Below the pieces are notes generated by a model. The model was not told the DNA's origin, did no database searches, and worked only from the letters and a program-made list of their open reading frames with translations. From NCBI GenBank assembly GCA_002104985.1, contig MCGO01000157.1, positions 1 to 64,000 of the forward strand: a stretch of 64,000 bases of DNA, in the 5' to 3' direction. Shown here piece by piece: positions 40,096 to 52,193 of this stretch. Made by a program: the position numbers and the translations under genes. Numbering within the stretch: the stretch's first letter is position 1; each line of letters begins with the position of its first letter. The stretch is from Rhizoclosmatium globosum (Eukaryota; Chytridiomycota; Chytridiomycetes; Chytridiales; Chytriomycetaceae).

Positions 40096-41047
40096 ATGCA
40101 ACCTCAGCCATATACCCAAGAATATTTACCCCCGAAAGCTTTCGCTGAGAATGGCCTGGAGCCAGATCAAACTCAAGACATGAACCCCGCCAAACGAAAC
40201 ATTGTTTGGGCCGATGATGCGGGAAACACTCTTGACACCTTCAAAACAGAGTCTTCTGCGTCTGTTTCCGAGGGTGGCAGTGAGGAAGGCACCCGAAAAC
40301 CGACAGAAGTACCTCTTCTTCTGCAGCCCAATATCATTGGCAATCAACAGTTACAGCCCGAAGCAAGCAATAAGATTGATGACTTGATGGACTGGAGGAT
40401 GGAAAAGATATTAGGTGCGTTTCTCTTGATTCGCAATGTGTGGGATAGCTCGTTGATGGGAGAGTGCGCTGCCAATTTGCTGATTGTCAATCAACAACAG
40501 GTCTGCCAGGAACCCGGAGCTCTTCTGTTTACACATATAACCAAAAGACTGACACGTGGTCATCTAGCTTTTTATTGTTGCTTGCACAAGGGACAGACGC
40601 ATCGGGCTTGTTCCTTTGTGTGAACGAAAACTCACGGCCTCTCTCTCTTTTCCGGATTACTTCGCATGTGATTCTAGATGTTGGAGAAATGGTTGATAAT
40701 GCGACAAAAAAGATGCTCTATGTCTGGGAGGTCAAAACGAATGATCGAGTTTGGAGGTTTGACATGTTTTTCTTAATTGGGCTTGTGCTGTTATCGCTGA
40801 TCGTACCTGCGTGATAAGGATTGCTACAGATACTGAGGAACGCAGGAATCGATGGTGTTCGTGGATTTATGACGCTGTAGAATTGTGCAAGAAGCAGCAA
40901 CCATCCGAACCAGTGGTAGACGCGACTCCAACAACGCCTTCTGCAACAGAGACTCCGACTATGACACGTAGTTTAAGTGCACGGATAGGGAGAATGCGAT
41001 CACTGAGTGCAGGGGCTTTTGCAAGATGGGCGCGGAGGACAGGATAG
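40096..41047 (+). CDS. Pleckstrin-homology-like domain protein
   Basis: Exons 40096-40414, 40501-40756 and 40819-41047 share one frame for 267 residues. An upstream in-frame extension to 40021 and a possible separate 5' exon at 39915 leave the start uncertain. After a Ser/Glu-rich N-terminus comes a PH-like fold at about 115-215: TDTWSSSFLLL, SRPLSLFRI, MLYVWEVKTNDRVWRIATDT and the terminal helix EERRNRWCSWIYDAVELC with the invariant Trp. A basic Ser-rich tail (TRSLSARIGRMRSLSAG) follows. PH domains bind phosphoinositides or proteins at membranes; which ligand cannot be told. N-terminus has QPQPYTQEYLPP. Confidence 0.65.
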
Positions 41048-41106
41048 AATATAGAATAGATGAAGGCAATGATGTATTTATGAAAGGGGGATAATTAAAA
41101 AGTCTA

Positions 41107-42723
41107 TTACGATTCTTCCGCTTTCGAGTTAACTCGTATATCCGAAAGGAGCATGGCGACGATATCAATATGCCCTTGATCCGCAGCAGCAGTTAAAGCT
41201 GCGTTTTTACAGGCACTTGGGTCCACACGGTGGTCTGCCATAAGAATAGAAACGACATCGATGTGCCCCTTTTCTGCAGCTGTTCGTATTGCGCTGTTGT
41301 CGAGTGCACTTGGATCCACCCGTGAATCTGTCAGAAGTAAGGAAACAACTTCGGCGTCCCCATTTTCAGACGCTACTCGAATCGGTAAATTGTCGTCTAC
41401 ACTTGGATCGACTCGTGCATCGCCTGATTCTAGAAGTAGTCTTATCACACCGGCAGAGCCACGGTTTGCGGCCGTACACATTATTGCATTATTATCTGCT
41501 GAAGGGTCGACGCGAGGGTCAGACAGAAGAAGAGAGATCATTTCTAGATTTTCGGTATCACATGCTTGAGATAAACATGTGTTGTTGTTGAGACTTGGAT
41601 TGAAACGGCCATCTCCTATTAGAAGCTTAAGGATGGGAATCTGGAGGAATCGATAAGCTAAACCATAAAAGGAAGAAGAATTTACATTTTCTGAGCGAAT
41701 AGATCGAATAATGCAGTCTGTTGAAGCATCAACGGAAACAACTAAGGGCAGCGTCAGGAGTAAAGCGACCAAAGGTTCAGATTCCGATGAACAAGCAATT
41801 CTTAAAGCAGCATTATCGTCTACAGATGGTTCAATCCGAGGATCCTTGAGCAGTATTGTCGCAATCTCAACGTTTCCCTCCGAACATGCGACCTTCAGTG
41901 CACTGTTATCCAACTCGGTAGGATCCACGCGCGGCTGGGACAATAAAAACTCAACAACTGACAAGTGACCTTCTTGCACAGCGATTCTTAGAAGCCCATT
42001 TGAGAAATCGACAGAGGGATCCCTTGCTAGCTCTTCCAACACTTTTAGATGGCCCATTTTTGTTGCTGTAAATGCTGCATAGTTTGCTTGAGAGCGTGCA
42101 TCTACCCTAGGGTCACTCATCAAGACTTTGACCACACGATAGTGACCATACAGAGCTGCCATTCGAAGAGATTCATTAACGTTCGCTGACGGATCAACAT
42201 CCGGGTGTGTAATAAGCAACCGAGCAAGATTGCTGAATCCCAATTGGCAAATAGTGCGAAACACGTAGCAGTTGTTTGTTTTGAGATGGTTAAATCCGAT
42301 AGGTCCAGGCTCTTCAAACAGATTGAGCATTACAGCTTCGTCTTTCCACTTTCCGGCCCATTTAAATAGATCGGCGAATGGCATCTTTTGCCAGTTTGAC
42401 AGGTCGTCACGTTTCAGTGTCAAGAGCACTTTCGCAGCCATCGAAGCAGTGTGGACGTCGCCGCTTAGTCGAAGCAGCATTGAATTGGTCGGAAAGAGTA
42501 TTCGCTGGTGAAAGAGGGCTGCGATATAGGCGATTGGGTATTTGGTGTTTGATGGTAACCAGTGGAAGACTTTGAGAAAGTGCTGTTGGATGTGCCGCCG
42601 TGCAAACACGACATCGTTCAAGATTGTGTACCATTCCTTGTTGACAAAGAGTGCTGTGTGGACACTGGAGAGAGGTAGAAAGGAAAACACACTCTGCTTG
42701 AGTTCAGTTGGCAATATCTGCAT
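41107..42723 (-). CDS. F-box protein with ankyrin repeats
   Basis: 538 residues, single exon. Residues 1-40 (MQILPTELKQSVFSFLPLSS) fit an F-box that would dock to Skp1 in an SCF ubiquitin ligase. From about 155 to 535 come roughly eleven ankyrin-type repeats, each with the local signature DPRVDPSxxxNxALRxA and GHxxVVxxLLxDPRV. The repeats are unusually uniform around the D-[PS]-R-V-D-P-S turn, a pattern of recent internal duplication. Targets unknown. Convergent with the PH gene (60 bases). Confidence 0.85.
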   Translation of the reverse strand: MQILPTELKQSVFSFLPLSSVHTALFVNKEWYTILNDVVFARRHIQQHFLKVFHWLPSNTKYPIAYIAALFHQRILFPTNSMLLRLSGDVHTASMAAKVLLTLKRDDLSNWQKMPFADLFKWAGKWKDEAVMLNLFEEPGPIGFNHLKTNNCYVFRTICQLGFSNLARLLITHPDVDPSANVNESLRMAALYGHYRVVKVLMSDPRVDARSQANYAAFTATKMGHLKVLEELARDPSVDFSNGLLRIAVQEGHLSVVEFLLSQPRVDPTELDNSALKVACSEGNVEIATILLKDPRIEPSVDDNAALRIACSSESEPLVALLLTLPLVVSVDASTDCIIRSIRSENVNSSSFYGLAYRFLQIPILKLLIGDGRFNPSLNNNTCLSQACDTENLEMISLLLSDPRVDPSADNNAIMCTAANRGSAGVIRLLLESGDARVDPSVDDNLPIRVASENGDAEVVSLLLTDSRVDPSALDNSAIRTAAEKGHIDVVSILMADHRVDPSACKNAALTAAADQGHIDIVAMLLSDIRVNSKAEES

Positions 42724-42791
42724 TTAGAACAGAAAAGAAAGAAAGAGAGAAAGATTAAGTAGACATAATAACTATATTATTTCTTATGAGG

Positions 42792-44708
42792 CTAGGCTTT
42801 TTGATGGATACTACGCTTAGGCCAAATAAAGGGAAGCAATGTCAAACTCCCAAATACAAACACTAAAGTGCTCAAGATTGCTGTTTTGTACGCTTCATTG
42901 AACCCTCCTTTCAACTGATCAACTGCCAACGAAAATAGCACTCCTTTTGATGTCGTAATTCCTGCCTTGTGCGCTGAGAATTCCAGTAGTTTCGCCAAAG
43001 AAACATATTGAGAAACTCCAACTGAGTATCCTTCACCAACAATCACTTCAATCGCCTTATGAAGCTCAACAGAGTTATTCGTCTTGTCCACCAAAATATT
43101 GTTCAACAGAGATCCAGTAAGGGATACGCCAACGTTACTAAAATAGATTAATTGTCCATTCATTCGATAAACGTAATAGACGCTTACATTCCAACCGCGA
43201 AAGCACTGACACACACAGCAGTTGCTATCGGAATCAATTCCTTTGGTGCACCGATGGGTAGAATTGAGATGCGAAGCTGGAATATCGCGCCCATTCCGAT
43301 TCCAAAGAGTAAAGTTGCAAAGATAGTATGCCATAATAGCGTATTCTTCGTGAACTGCGACACCATTGCTACAGTTCCGATGAAAAATAGTGGTCCAATT
43401 ATGAAGAAACTGATGTAATGATCTTTAAATTGTTTGAGTTAGCTGATTGTAGCGTTTGCATCAAGTTACATACTTTTTCGGGAGAGAATGGCACCAGAAA
43501 GGATTGTTACAATCACATAGCTAAAACAGGTTCCAGCGTAAATTCCTCCGACTTCAATGGAGCTGTAGCCCAAGATGAACTCAAGGAGAAGACTAGTACA
43601 GCACTGTTAGCAGAATACTCTTAATCATCACAGCTTTACAAACCCATAATAGAAAATAAACGAATTCGCAAAAGCTCCTAAAAAGAAAGAGATCCCAATT
43701 GAAGCGGCAGTAAACGGAGACTTGAACAGGGACAACGGAACAATCGGATCGGAAGCAGCTCGAGACTCGATGTAAACGAATGCAAGGACACCCAAAAAGC
43801 TCAGAACGAATAGAACAATCACTTTAAAAGAGTTCCAAGCCCACGTAATACCTCCAATCAACAGAGGGATATTGAAGGCAAACATCGTAAACAGCAGAAC
43901 AATTGCACCAAGAAAGTCAACGTTCTTTAGCTTCTGTAATATGCTCCCCTCTGGCTTTGGAATATTGAATGAGACTAGAAGTACTAAGAACGCGAGGAAT
44001 CCAACGGGTAAGTTGATGTAGAAGCACCAGCGCCAGTTCAAGCTGTTTGTGAACACACCGCCAAGAAGCGGGCCGAGAAGGTTTCCAAGGCCCACGGCGA
44101 CACCCAGGAAAGACATGAATTTTGCTGGCATCATAATTTTAAACATGGGTAGTTATGCATAGAGGTAAAGGACTCACTGCGTTCCTTGGTGTTTGTGATA
44201 TCACCAATAATGATGTATGATAATGGCATCATAGATCCACCTCCAATACCTGCAATAGCTCTTCCCAAAATCAAAACTTCCATGGAACCAGCCACAGCGC
44301 AAATAAGGGACCCAATGTTGAAAAGAGTAAAAGCTGCAAGGAAGATATACTTCTTGGAAAAGATGATTGCAAGCTTTCCGTTCCTAAAATCAAATTGTAA
44401 ATTCGGTTGTAGATTCGTTATTGAGTGCTTTACACGATTGTAAACGGCGCGGATGTGAGGAAGAAAGCTCCGAGCCACGGTAACAGCTTTTCGTTACCCA
44501 AGTCTCCAAGAATCGATGAAAGGGCCGGAGAAATGATTGCGTTATCAAGACTGAACATAAAGACGCCTAGTAGGAGGCTTGTATAGACTAGTCGGAATTG
44601 GATTGGTGTCAGTAGTACAGCAGGATCATCGTCAACAGGTTTCGATAAGTCTGAGCTTGTCACTGCAATAGCGTAGGTTTCTTGTATAACAAGCTCTTCT
44701 TTTGGCAT
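42792..44708 (-). CDS. MFS drug transporter, DHA2 type (1 of 3)
   Basis: Six exons, 44708-44434, 44383-44178, 44124-43644, 43592-43474, 43422-43188 and 43137-42792, sum to 553 residues without a frame problem. Motif LDNAIISPALSSILGDLG matches motif D1 of the 14-helix DHA2 family; GRAIAGIGGG and LGPLLGG...NWRWCFYINLPVG match motifs of the same family. Expected to be a proton-driven drug/metabolite exporter in plasma or vacuolar membrane. Intron positions and phases coincide with the two paralogues downstream. Confidence 0.88.
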
Positions 44709-44935
44709 TTTTATGAGGGATTTGTGAAAGGGATATGGGTTGCTTGGTTTTGTGGGTGGTACTGCACTCACTTGAGCTAGCCTCAAACGCCACCACATTT
44801 GGGGCTGTTTGTCAACATCTCTACAAAAACGATGCGTCTCTTTTCAAATTGGCTTTTTCTTAATTTCTCACAAACATTCAACTGTATTCGTTTACTGAAT
44901 CTTCTTTTAACAACTCGTCCATCAAAAATACCGCA

Positions 44936-47034
44936 CTACTTTTCAATCTCCAAAGAATCCAACACCTTGATCAATCGTTGCATACCAACCTCCAACACAT
45001 CGAGAGGAAGAGAACAAACCACACGGAACATTCCTCTTTGCTCATCATGTCTCAAATCACAGTAAAACGCATCTGCGGGGGCAATATACACACCATTGTC
45101 AATCAAATGATGGAACAGAGCAAGAGACGGCGTTTCCTTCTTTGAGACGGACGGAGTAAGAGAAGGGTGCGAAAGGTATCGCACGAGGTTGATCCACATG
45201 CAGATTCCAGCTTCTGGTTGAAGGTACGGAATAGAACGGGAGTCTAGGTGGCGTTGGACGAGAGTAAAAGAGGCTCGAAGACGCATGTGGTTCAACGTGA
45301 TGAAGTTGTCAACGCGCGGGAGGGAGGAGAGGAAGCTTGTCAAGGCTGCGTCCAGGGATTGAGAGATTGAGTGGAAGTATACTAGTTCACGGTAGGCGCG
45401 CATGAATTGCGGGTTGCGGGAACTATATAGAGTGTGGTAAGTTATTCCTATTGGTCGCGGCTCTTTTGCTCTGTCCTTCTCCCTTCTTTTACTATGCTCA
45501 CTCCGCTCGCTAATCACCCGATGGGTTTACATTTTCTTCGCTACGCTCAAACTTCACGTCACTTCCCGATGATTTTTTATTTATGTTCGCTTCGCGAAAC
45601 TTCGTTTGCTACTCTCACACTTCTTTTTCTTTGTTCGCTTCCCTCACACTTCACTTCACTTGCTCGCCCCACTCGCTCATAATCCGATGGGTTTTTGCAT
45701 TCATGGTCGCTTCGCAAAAGTTTGTTCGCTGCGCTCACACTTTACTTAACTTGCTCCCTCCGCTCGCTATTACCCAATGATTTTGTATTCATATTCACCT
45801 CGCGAATTTAACTTGCTCGCTCCACTCGCTATTCACCCGATGATTTTGCATTCATGTTCGCTTCGCGAAAGTTCGTTCGCTACGCTCACAACTCTTTTTT
45901 CTTTGTTCGCTACGCTCACACTCTTTTTACTTTGCTCGCTTCGCTCGCTTTCCTCCTTATCCGCCTGTTTCCACGCGAACTCCAGACTCTTTCGCAACCC
46001 TTCGGTTACTCAGTCGTCTTCCGTTCGTTCGCGCACGCCCGTTCGACATTCCTTCGCTCGTTCCTCGCTCAGTCATGATCTCACTTAAACATACATGATA
46101 ACAGCGGCACGCTGCCCATTCATACAAAAGTCCTTTGAAAAACTCCAAATGACATGAACAAGGTCCTTCCGAATGACATCCTCGCCGACTTCAAGAGCAC
46201 TCAAAAACTTGTTTTGCGCATCCAAATTCCAGACCGAGAAGGCATAGACTGCATCGACAATGACATGTAAGTTCTTTGAGTTTGCCCATTTGAGGTAGGC
46301 GAGGAGAGTGTCACGCGGGATGATGCGACCGGAGGGGTTACCAGGGTTTGTAAGCAGCAACGCCTTGATGCGCGGGTCCTTGTCGAGAGCATTGTTGAGT
46401 TGATTGATTGACGGGTATTCCTCAATGTTGCGCTTTACTCTCTTTGCGGGACTAATAACCTCCGAATTTGACAGGTGATCAAGTGGGTTCACGGTGACAA
46501 AACGCAGTCCGGACGAGGCCTCGACATCGCGTCCAAAAGAGCCGTAGACCGGGGCCGGCGACAGAATTGCGTCACCTTCATCGCCAACGATCTGGGCAGC
46601 GCACGACGTGAGCGGCGTTGCTCCGTTTGCGATTGCGAGTTGGTCTGGATTCAATTTAAAAGAAGGAGAAAGGGAAAGGCGGTGGTTGAAGAGCGCGGCG
46701 ATGTTCGTGCGCAGGGAAAGGGTGCCGCGGTAGAGCCCTGGTTGGTTGGTTCTTCTGTTAAGGAAAGTACCATGAAAGTACTAAGAAGAGTAGCTATGTT
46801 ACCATAGGGAAGGTGGCTCGGTGCTGCCCGAAGTGGAAGCAGCTCAATCACTTCAGCGTCCATCAACTTGTTCTCGGCTCGTCCAAGGTTCACTATCCCA
46901 TTGCGATTCGTCTCGGAATACGGATTGGCGGCGGCGGCATCGGCTCCAGCTCCGAGAACGGACGGTCGCGATATGTTGGCAAGTGCTCGGCGTGACAGCA
47001 TTTGTTGGGAAATTAGAGGGGAAACTTGCGTCAT
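44936..47034 (-). CDS. ACC-synthase-like PLP aminotransferase
   Basis: Exons 47034-46803, 46754-46095 and 45422-44936. Fold-type I aminotransferase motifs in order: GIVNLGRAENKL, GLYRGTLSLR, LAIANGATPLTS, SPAPVYGSFGRDVE, LLTNPGNPSGRI, DAVYAFS and the PLP-lysine site SFSKDF. The C-terminal domain follows in the last exon. Order and AENxL suit 1-aminocyclopropane-1-carboxylate synthase-like enzymes, which in fungi may have other aminotransferase activity. One base is missing at the start of exon 2 (AAG for AAAG restores the frame and 459 residues). The second intron is 672 bases, about ten times the local norm, and filled with a GCTCGC-type repeat. Lies between two DHA2 transporters, same strand. 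Confidence 0.75.
45480..46080. repeat. Degenerate GCTCGCTNCGCTCGC repeat filling an intron
   Basis: Units of 60-130 bases contain TTCGCTTCGCGAAA, TTCGCTACGCTCACA, CTCGCTCCGCTCGC and ACCCGATG. Many sub-words are near-palindromes (GCTTCGCGAAGC-like). Occupies almost the whole second intron of the aminotransferase gene. Short relatives occur at 62460-62490, in an intron of the prolidase gene. Confidence 0.75.
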
Positions 47035-47151
47035 TGGCTGCTGCTTCCCGTGTCTTCAATCAGTCAAATTAAGCGAAAAAGAGAAAGACCGAATATAAAA
47101 TGTATTTTTATACTACTATAACAAATGCGGTAAATGAGGCCTTCTTTCTAG

Positions 47152-49097
47152 TCACGCCATCACAGCTTGCTTGGACTTCTTGGGCCAAATCACTGGGACC
47201 AACAAGAGAATACCTGCAAGATACACCAAGTGACTCAAATATGCATACTTGAATGCATCGTTGAATCCACGCTTCAATTGAGTCAATGCGACTTGAATCA
47301 AGACTGTTGAATTGCCAGAAGAACTCAACTGTGCCTCCAACACTTTGGCGAGTGTTATGTACTGCGAAACAGTCACCTCAATGCCATTTTGTTGCAGCGT
47401 ATCAATGGCTGTGTGGAGTTCTGCGACACCATCTGTCTTGGACACAAGCACATTGTTCAAAATGGTTCCAGTGATTGAAATGGCAACGTTTCTGTTGAAT
47501 TAAATACATCAGATTATGACAGAATTTGTACACAGTACTCACGCTCCAACAGTGAAAGAGCATGAGGCGATTCCTTGAGTAATGGGGATGAATTCTTTTG
47601 CTACGTGGAGTTGCATGGCAGTTACACGCGTAGTAGAAATCAATCCAGCTGCTATTCCTAGGATCACCAGACTGATGATTAGCTGGGCCATGTCTGTAGC
47701 TTCAGTGAAAGTTGCAACCCAAACTGTAGAGATGATCCACAGAATAGGCGAGATAATGAAGAAGGAAATGTAATGCCCTGTTTTTTAGAACGGAGCGGTG
47801 AGAAAGTATAGTTAACTGTTGTCAACTACACGCACTACCTCCTTTCGAAATGATGGCTCCACTAATTATGGTAAAGAGAATGTAGCAGGTACAAGTCACA
47901 ACATTGATACCTCCGGTTTTAACAGCCGAGTAACCGAAAATAAACTCCAATAGAAGGCTGATCGTCAACGAAATACGTCAGATTGAAATGTTGTCACAAT
48001 CAAAGACACTCACGCAAAGTAAAACAAGTATGAACTCAACGCGGCACCAAAACAGAATGAAATCCCTGCTGTCGCTGTAATCCATCGCTCCTTGAATATC
48101 GCAGGCGGAAGCATAGGATCTCTCGCATAATAAAACTCAATCCACAAAAACACCACTGCCCCAATCACGCTCAACACAAACAACGAAATAACTTGCGGCG
48201 AGTTCCACGACCACGTAGTCCCACCCAACAAAATCGGGATATTGAAACACATCAACGTCATAAGAAGCGTAATTGCTCCGAGGATGTCCAAGTTTCGAGG
48301 ATCTGGCTTCTCAACGGATGGAAGGTTCAAGCTTGTCGCGATGAAGACGAAGGCGATTAACCCGAGAGGAAAGTTGATGTAAAAACACCATCTCCATTTC
48401 AGGTATTGGCTGACAAGTCCACCCAAGAGTGGACCTAGGATACTCCCGATTCCCATCACTGCACCCAAGATTGCATTGTATTTCGCTATGTAAGCCTTCG
48501 ATTTAGTTTTTTCATCCCTCGTTTTAACAAATATACAGGGCTTGGTTGTTCTTACCTCGACTCTCGGCCGTTGTCATCTCCGAAATCGCGATATATGACA
48601 GAGGAAGGAACCCTCCGCCACCAATCCCCGCGACAGCTCTCCCAACAACCAACACCTCCATAGAAGGTGCAACAGCGCAAACTAGTGATCCACTCAAAAA
48701 GAGCGTAAGCGCGACAAGGAATACGTGTTTCTTGGAGACAAGCATCGAGACTTTACCATACCTGTAATAAAAACAATGAATGAAAGGAAAGAGAGGGAGG
48801 AGGAGGAGGAGGAGGAGGGCTCTTACATGATTCCAAACGCTGCTGACGTAAGCATGTACACTCCAAGCCAAGGCAAAAGTGTTTCCTTTCCTAAATCGGA
48901 AAGAATAAGGGAGAACGCAGGGGACAGAATCGTTCCGTCGAGACTGTGGAGGAATACTGCGCTTAGAAGACCCGTGTAAGCGAGTATGAATTGGCTTTTG
49001 TGAGTGCGTTTGAGGAATTAGGGTGATGGGTTTGAGGGGGATGTTGAGCTGTTTGGTCTTGGAGGGGAATTGTTTCTTCTTGAGACTCGAGGATCAT
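47152..49097 (-). CDS. MFS drug transporter, DHA2 type (2 of 3)
   Basis: Exons 49097-48827, 48761-48556, 48485-48014 and further exons to 47152, with the same intron positions as the gene at 42792. Start MILESQEETIPLQ. Motifs LDGTILSPAFSLILSDLG, GRAVAGIGGGGF and LGPLLGG...KWRWCFYINFPLG are intact. In exon 1 the frame of the N-terminus (...NALTKA) is one base short of the frame of QFILAYTG; CCCAA for CCAA near 48988 repairs it and gives the phase expected from the paralogues. Probably functional with a consensus error, or a fresh pseudogene. Confidence 0.78.
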
Positions 49098-49667
49098 GGA
49101 AGTATTTGGAGAAAGCGTTTTTCGGATCTGATTTCTTGATTTACGCTGTCAAAAGGATTAATTATTTTTTTTTGTTGGCAATTTATGGATATGCTGAATT
49201 ATCTACCACGTAGGTTTTCGACTTCCCCCATGATATTCGGCAAGTTGACAAGCCGATCGCCATAATTCAGAGGTATCTGATTGGATCCTCGCCGCTCCGT
49301 TCCCATGCTCCAAGAAAGAGAATTAGATAACGTCATGTTTACTATAACCGGCTTGCGCAACTTAATTCAATGGCTGAATTATAGAAACTTACAAGAAAAG
49401 TTCTTGAAGCATCGCATAAATCGGCTCTCTATTGCTCCAAAGCAACTCCGCACAGATCAGGGATATTTATGAAATTCCGCTCGAGCAGTTGGTTGGATCA
49501 GCGATGAATGACAACTTGCATCACAAAATTCATGAGTTGTATGAGCTAGGACGTTGTTGACGATTGAGTCAAGGCCGTTTGTTGCATATTCCAATGAATA
49601 AAAAATACGGAACACTTATTCACGAAATTATCTTTATAGAAACGCTTGTAAGAACAAAAATATCCAT
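49098..49667. other. Intergenic, nothing recognised
   Basis: 570 bases between two DHA2 paralogues. AT-rich with a T-run at 49165; the one longer plus-strand ORF (49281-49472) has no features and no splice partners. Confidence 0.5.
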
Positions 49668-51623
49668 TTACGCCTCATTCTTGGCTTCCTTTCTTTTCGG
49701 CCAAATGACTGGAACAAGTAGTAGAATTCCAACTAAATACGCCAAGTTACTCAAGTATGCATACTTGAATGCATCGTTCCATCCACTTTTCAACTGAATA
49801 AATGCTGCACTAAAGAGTGTTTCCTCATTCCCAGAAGACTGTAACAATTTTTGAAAAGTCTTGGCTAGAGTGATGTACTGGGATACAGTGACTTGAAATC
49901 CCTCTTTGATAAGCATATCAATCGCCGTGTGAAGTTCAGCCAATCGTTAGTCTTGATAACGAGTAGATTATTCAGAATAGTTCCAGTAATGGAGATCGCA
50001 ACGTTTCTATTGCATACAATGATTAAAACAGCCACATTTCCAATAATTTAAGTATACTTACGCGCCGACTGCAAAGCAGCAAGACACAATTCCTTGACAG
50101 ATTGGTAAAAAATGTGTTGGAACATGTAATTGCATCGCCGAAATTCTTGTTGTAATCATGAGACCCCCGGCAGTTCCAAGAAATAGGAGGCTCCCAACAA
50201 TTTGTCCCATATCTGTGTCCTTTGTGAAGTTGGCGACCCAGATTATCGAAATCGACCATATTGGACCAACGATAAAGAATGAAATGTAATGACCTGTAAA
50301 ATTAACATTAGTTGAATAAGTTTGTTCATGAAAGCGTTGAGGAAGACGTCGCACCTCGTTTCGCAAGAATTGCACCAGATACAACCGTAAACACGACATA
50401 CGTCCCACATGAGATCACATTGATTTCTCCGGTTTTAACTGCCGAGTATTCGAAAATGAATTCCAATAGAAGTCTAAATTAGTAACGCGTTAAGTATTCT
50501 CCTTTCACAGGCAAGATAACTCACGAAAAGTAAAAGAGGTACGAATTCATAACCGCACCCATACAAAAAGAAAGAGCGATTGAGCGGTAATCCAACGCAC
50601 TTTGAAGATTGCCGGCGGGATGATTGGGTCACTTGCAACGCGGAATTCGATCCACAAAAACACAAGACCGCCAAGCACACTCAAAACGAACAAAGTTATC
50701 ACTTGTGCTGAATCCCAGGCGCATGTAGTTCCGCCAAGAAGAATCGGGATGTTGAATGCCAGGAGTGTGGTGAGTAATGTCAAGGCTCCAAGAACATCGA
50801 CGTTTCGCAACTTTGCCAATACGTTTTCTTGGGTAGTTGAGATTTTCAAGTTCGTTATGATAAACGCAAAGGAAATGAGGCCGATTGGAATATTGATCCA
50901 AAAGCACCATCTCCAATTCAAGCGATCGCTGAATGTACCTCCAAGCAATGGGCCAAGAATACTGCCGAGCCCCATGGCAGAGCCAAGAATAGAATTGTAT
51001 TTGGCTGTTGGGGTTCAGAGTGTGAGTTCCAATTTTGCAAAGTGGGTAAAAAGTGCACTCAACAGCGGTCTTGCAGCGTTGTCATATCAGCAATAATGAT
51101 AAACGAAAGCGGGAGAAAGCCTCCGCCGCCTACTCCTGCCAAGGCTCGCCCGAAAATCAAGACTTCCATTGATTGCGCAACAGCGCAAATCACCGATCCA
51201 ATGAGGAACACTGTCAATGCAAACAGGAAAACATATTTCTTGGGAAAGACAGTCGAGAACTTTCCGTACCTAAGGGAAAAAGTCAAGCTTCATGGTTTAT
51301 CGGCACACCGTAAAATGAACCCACAGGATCCCAAACGGCGCAGAGGTTAGCATGTACAGCCCGAGCCAGGGCAGAAGCGTTTCTTTCCCCAAATCAGCGA
51401 GAATGAATGGGAACGCCGGTGAAATGATCGTGCTGTCAAGGTAGTAGAGAAAGACTGCAAACAGGAGACCAGTGTAAGCCAGAGCGAATTGAGTCTTTGG
51501 GACACTGGCGTTGGAGTCTGAGGGCTTAACTGTAGCGAGTCCGTATTCATTGCCGTGAGCAACTAGGAAGGAGTCATCAATTTGCAGGTTGGGCTCGGGG
51601 TCCATATTTGTTCTTTCGAGCAT
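49668..51623 (-). CDS. MFS drug transporter, DHA2 type (3 of 3), two frame breaks
   Basis: Start MLERTNMDPEPN at 51623 (or 51605). Exon 1 ends at 51325 with the same phase as its paralogues; LDSTIISPAFPFILADLG, GRALAGVGGGG and LGPLLGG...NWRWCFWINIPIG are present. Two one-base deficits occur: near 50585 (WITAQS to ALSFCMGAV) and near 49942 (VIKTND to AELHTAID). Each is repaired by one inserted base and each time the continuation matches the paralogues. Either sequencing error or early decay of one member of a three-gene tandem array. Confidence 0.72.
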
Positions 51624-52193
51624 AGAAATAAGGCTCCTGTTCCGATCTCTATGGCTGTGTGGAAAAGAACAACATACATTCCGATATTTATCACTTATAA
51701 TATGCATTTGTTTGCGGGCTTGACGAATTAAAAAATCGTTCGTGTCTGAAAATGCTTTTCCCTCTTCATTTCAAATCTGACATCACATTCATAACCACAG
51801 AACAGTTTCTATTATGAGCAAGAACGAATGAAGGGCAAATAGTTATACTTCAGTTACTGACACCATTGAAAAAGTGATTGTATTTCACACCATACATATT
51901 TACTGTGACTGATAGTAATAACGATTCCGATAACCATAATTTCCTGCCTGAAATTTAGCTTTCATGTGGTGTAAAGAAGGTAGTTTTTGACCTCCCATAA
52001 GGGGAGAAGGCTGACCACCTGCGTTCATGGTGTAGGGGTTTCGCTTCGTCAATTAGACCTAAGAAATTTAAAGTAAGTATTAATTCCAAAAGCAGTGGCT
52101 CGACAGCCTCCAGCATCTGTGTCTGACATTCAGTTGGGCTTGGCCGAGTCCACCCAAATCGAGCATCAAAAAAAAAGACATTCTTTTGAAGTG
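51624..52193. other. Intergenic, nothing recognised
   Basis: 570 bases. An open frame from 52080 leads into the next gene without an ATG, possibly its 5' UTR or an unseen first exon. Confidence 0.45.
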
